A stretch of DNA of 6,478 nucleotides from Candidatus Giovannonibacteria bacterium RIFCSPHIGHO2_02_43_16 (GTDB lineage Bacteria; Patescibacteriota; Minisyncoccia; JACPKW01; UBA11713): contig MFHJ01000028.1 of assembly GCA_001778545.1 (NCBI GenBank), positions 1-6,478 of the forward strand. The letters are read 5' to 3'. The position numbers and the translations under genes were made by a program. The notes under the pieces were generated by a model. It saw nothing but the letters and a program-made list of their open reading frames with translations, was not told the DNA's origin and made no database searches. Shown here piece after piece: positions 5,417 through 6,478 of this stretch (within the stretch, counting starts at the first letter, position 1; every line of letters begins with the position of its first letter).

Positions 5417-5682
5417 TGTGGCGGATAGATTTTTCAGCGCGAGCGGAGAAATTTCTAAAGCAAAATCAAATTTCGAGGGAGAACATTTTTAAATTGTTAA
5501 GTCTCGCGATAAAAAAATTTCAAGGTGAAAAAGTGAATATTGATATAAAAAAGATGAAAGGAAAATGGGAGAAATTTCATCGAATTAGAAAAGGCGAGAT
5601 GAGAATTATCGCCAGTTTTGATTTTGACAATTCATCAGTTTTCGTCGATGTTATTGATTGGCGCGGAAGTGCATATAAATGA
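5416..5682 (+). CDS. RelE/ParE superfamily toxin
   Basis: 88 residues from the ATG at 5416, which overlaps the antitoxin stop and gives the normal N-terminus (MWRIDFSARAEKFLKQN); an in-frame ATG at 5371 lies inside the antitoxin and would add 15 unrelated residues. The family core is clear: A.KFL near the start, DIKKMKGKWEKFHRIRKGEMRIIASFDF in the middle, and a final VDVIDWRGSAYK resembling the I.HR..VY end. RelE members cleave mRNA on the ribosome and ParE members poison gyrase; the sequence does not decide which. The stop TGA overlaps an ATG (5679-5681) that opens the third gap-tail ORF. Confidence 0.85.
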   Translation: MWRIDFSARAEKFLKQNQISRENIFKLLSLAIKKFQGEKVNIDIKKMKGKWEKFHRIRKGEMRIIASFDFDNSSVFVDVIDWRGSAYK

Positions 5683-5762
5683 TTTATTTGTACGACAACG
5701 AAGCCGGCTACACGGCTACATTAGTGGAGCATATTAGAAGAATAATAAAAAATTATGAATAA
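5679..5762 (+). pseudogene. gap 3'-end fragment, copy 3 (27-codon ORF leading into gene C)
   Basis: An ATG overlapping the toxin stop opens MIYL, then YDNEAGYTATLVEH, IRRIIKN and YE before TAA. Similarity to gap starts at TAC 5691, the same codon as in copy 2. It differs from resident gap at 15 of 63 positions and from copy 2 at 12 of 63, nine of which are third codon positions. A missing T relative to gap (AATT-ATGA for AATTTATGA) removes the original stop frame, so the ORF overlaps the gene C start by 8 nt. It is a relic of a more AT-rich gap gene. Confidence 0.85.
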
Positions 5763-6069
5763 TACTTTGGCTGTTATTAAAAATATGTTTTATTTTTTTT
5801 CAAGCCTTGAGGGATTGCTTATTTTGATTCCACCCATCGTCGTATCTTATTATTTTTCTTCAAGATTATCCATAAAATGGGTTCAATACACCATATCGCT
5901 ACTAGGTTCGTTATTGTTGTTAATATTTATTTTTTTATTCTACGTATTGAATACTAATCCGGGAATGGAATCTTTAGGAGTTTTTTTCTATTTTTTAATA
6001 GGCTTGCCTTATACAATTATTATTTCTCCCTTAACAGTCTTTTTGATTGATCGACACAGAAATAAATAA
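5755..6069 (+). CDS. Hypothetical small membrane protein (gene C)
   Basis: 104 residues from the ATG at 5755, which sits where the gap-tail stop would be. Three hydrophobic segments are seen at about 16-34, 43-65 and 74-98, ending in a basic DRHRNK tail on one side of the membrane. No conserved charged or catalytic residues stand out within the membrane spans. It is the most AT-rich gene of the window. Like gene B it follows a gap tail and precedes an rpiB start, so the two may be alternative occupants of the same locus rather than partners. Function unknown. Confidence 0.7.
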   Translation: MNNTLAVIKNMFYFFSSLEGLLILIPPIVVSYYFSSRLSIKWVQYTISLLGSLLLLIFIFLFYVLNTNPGMESLGVFFYFLIGLPYTIIISPLTVFLIDRHRNK

Positions 6070-6099
6070 ATGAAAAAAATAATTTTACTGTAAATAATT

Positions 6100-6141
6100 A
6101 TGAAAATCTATATCGGGTCGGATCACGCGGGGTTTGAGTTG
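6100..6141 (+). repeat. rpiB-head repeat, intact copy
   Basis: The first 14 codons of rpiB, matching 5135-5176 at 40 of 42 positions in the same orientation. The upstream sequences of the two copies are unrelated, so similarity begins at the start codon. Confidence 0.88.
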
Positions 6142-6478
6142 AAGGGGAAACTAATAAGCTATCTTAAAGAAAAAGGGCACGAGGTTGAGGATAAGGGAGC
6201 TTTTAAATTAGATCCGGAAGATGATTATCCTGACTTCATAAAGCCAGTTGCGGAGGCAGTTTCGAAAGACCCAGAAAATTCCCGCGGAATTATCATTGGC
6301 GGCTCGGGGCAGGGGGAGGCGATTGAAGCAAATCGTTTTAAACACGTTCGGGCGGAGGTTTATTACGGCGGCTCGCCGGATAGCGGACTTGAGACGGTTA
6401 AATTAGCTCGGGAACATAATAACGCCAATGTTTTATCGCTCGGGGTGCGGCTTATTTCCGAAGAGGAGGCCAAGAAAG
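6100..6478 (+). CDS. rpiB: Ribose-5-phosphate isomerase B, 5' part
   Basis: Interconverts ribulose 5-phosphate and ribose 5-phosphate in the pentose phosphate pathway. 126 codons are visible; the family is about 145-150 residues, so only the C-terminal helix is missing at the window edge. The N-terminus MKIYIGSDHAGFELK is the classic substrate-binding start. The active-site loop reads IIIGGSGQGEAIEANRF (64-80): the Cys of E. coli RpiB is replaced by Gly, and Glu73 of SGQGE is the likely base, as in the mycobacterial type. GVRLIS near the end is also typical. GC content resembles gap, not the AT-rich genes just upstream. No Shine-Dalgarno site is apparent. Its first 14 codons are duplicated at 5135. 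Confidence 0.93.
   Translation, partial: MKIYIGSDHAGFELKGKLISYLKEKGHEVEDKGAFKLDPEDDYPDFIKPVAEAVSKDPENSRGIIIGGSGQGEAIEANRFKHVRAEVYYGGSPDSGLETVKLAREHNNANVLSLGVRLISEEEAKK

Noticed and set aside
5674..5679. TATAAA near the toxin end as a promoter for gap-tail 3
   Set aside because: No -35 at a usable distance; AT-rich coding sequence explains it.
4230..5760. CRISPR-like array from the three spaced gap-tail copies
   Set aside because: Only three diverged copies, spaced by whole genes, and each is recognisable protein-coding sequence.
6070..6093. Seven-codon ORF (MKKIILL) just before rpiB
   Set aside because: Too short and AT-driven to support as a gene or leader peptide.
6093..6098. AATAAT as a -10 box for rpiB
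   Set aside because: It lies 1 nt from the ATG, so any transcript would start inside the gene.

Overview
The window looks like part of a small-genome bacterium of the candidate phyla radiation (Patescibacteria/Parcubacteria-like). This is inferred from gene content and style: very short intergenic gaps, many ATGA-type overlaps, few Shine-Dalgarno sites, a RAYT-type transposase, a RelE/ParE toxin pair, tiny membrane proteins and a Cys-rich/Ig-like surface protein. TGA is used as a stop (gap, the 4695-5138 gene, the toxin) and TGG as Trp, so a UGA-recoded lineage is unlikely. The phylum assignment is moderate confidence.

Layout. (1) 3-755: 3' part of an exported or surface protein with a Cys-rich CGNG...GEDCDG module and an Ig-like domain. 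(2) 777-2476: a two-gene thiol-redox unit, a membrane-anchored DsbA-like protein followed 2 nt later by an AhpF-like/TrxB-like flavoprotein reductase; its promoter appears to give a leaderless message. (3) 2500-3196: a REP-associated tyrosine transposase gene on the minus strand, bracketed by identical 20-bp direct repeats, with a near-copy of the repeat inside its own coding sequence. It has cut off the 3' tail of an unidentified gene (3197-3322), inside which the extended -10 promoter for gap lies. (4) 3324-4298: gap (GAPDH). (5) 4295-6099: a mosaic of accessory genes. (6) 6100-end: rpiB, running off the window.

The main find is the mosaic between gap and rpiB. The last 21-22 codons of gap occur two more times (4630-4700 and 5691-5757), each starting at the same Tyr codon of the YDNEAGY motif and each leading directly into the start codon of a different small gene. 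The first 14 codons of rpiB also occur twice (5135-5176 and 6100-6141). The order is gap - gene A - [gap tail - gene B - rpiB head] - antitoxin/toxin - [gap tail - gene C - rpiB]. The bracketed pieces look like slices of other gap-X-rpiB loci. The tails differ from each other largely at third codon positions, as expected if they diverged as parts of working gap genes in related genomes. I read the gap/rpiB junction as an accessory-gene hotspot built by repeated insertion with gene-end duplication. The mechanism (site-specific, homology-assisted, or tandem amplification followed by deletion) is not settled by the sequence.

Most boundaries in the mosaic are ATGA or TAATG overlaps, so the cargo genes could be translated by coupling from gap, from the short tail ORFs, or from the toxin gene.
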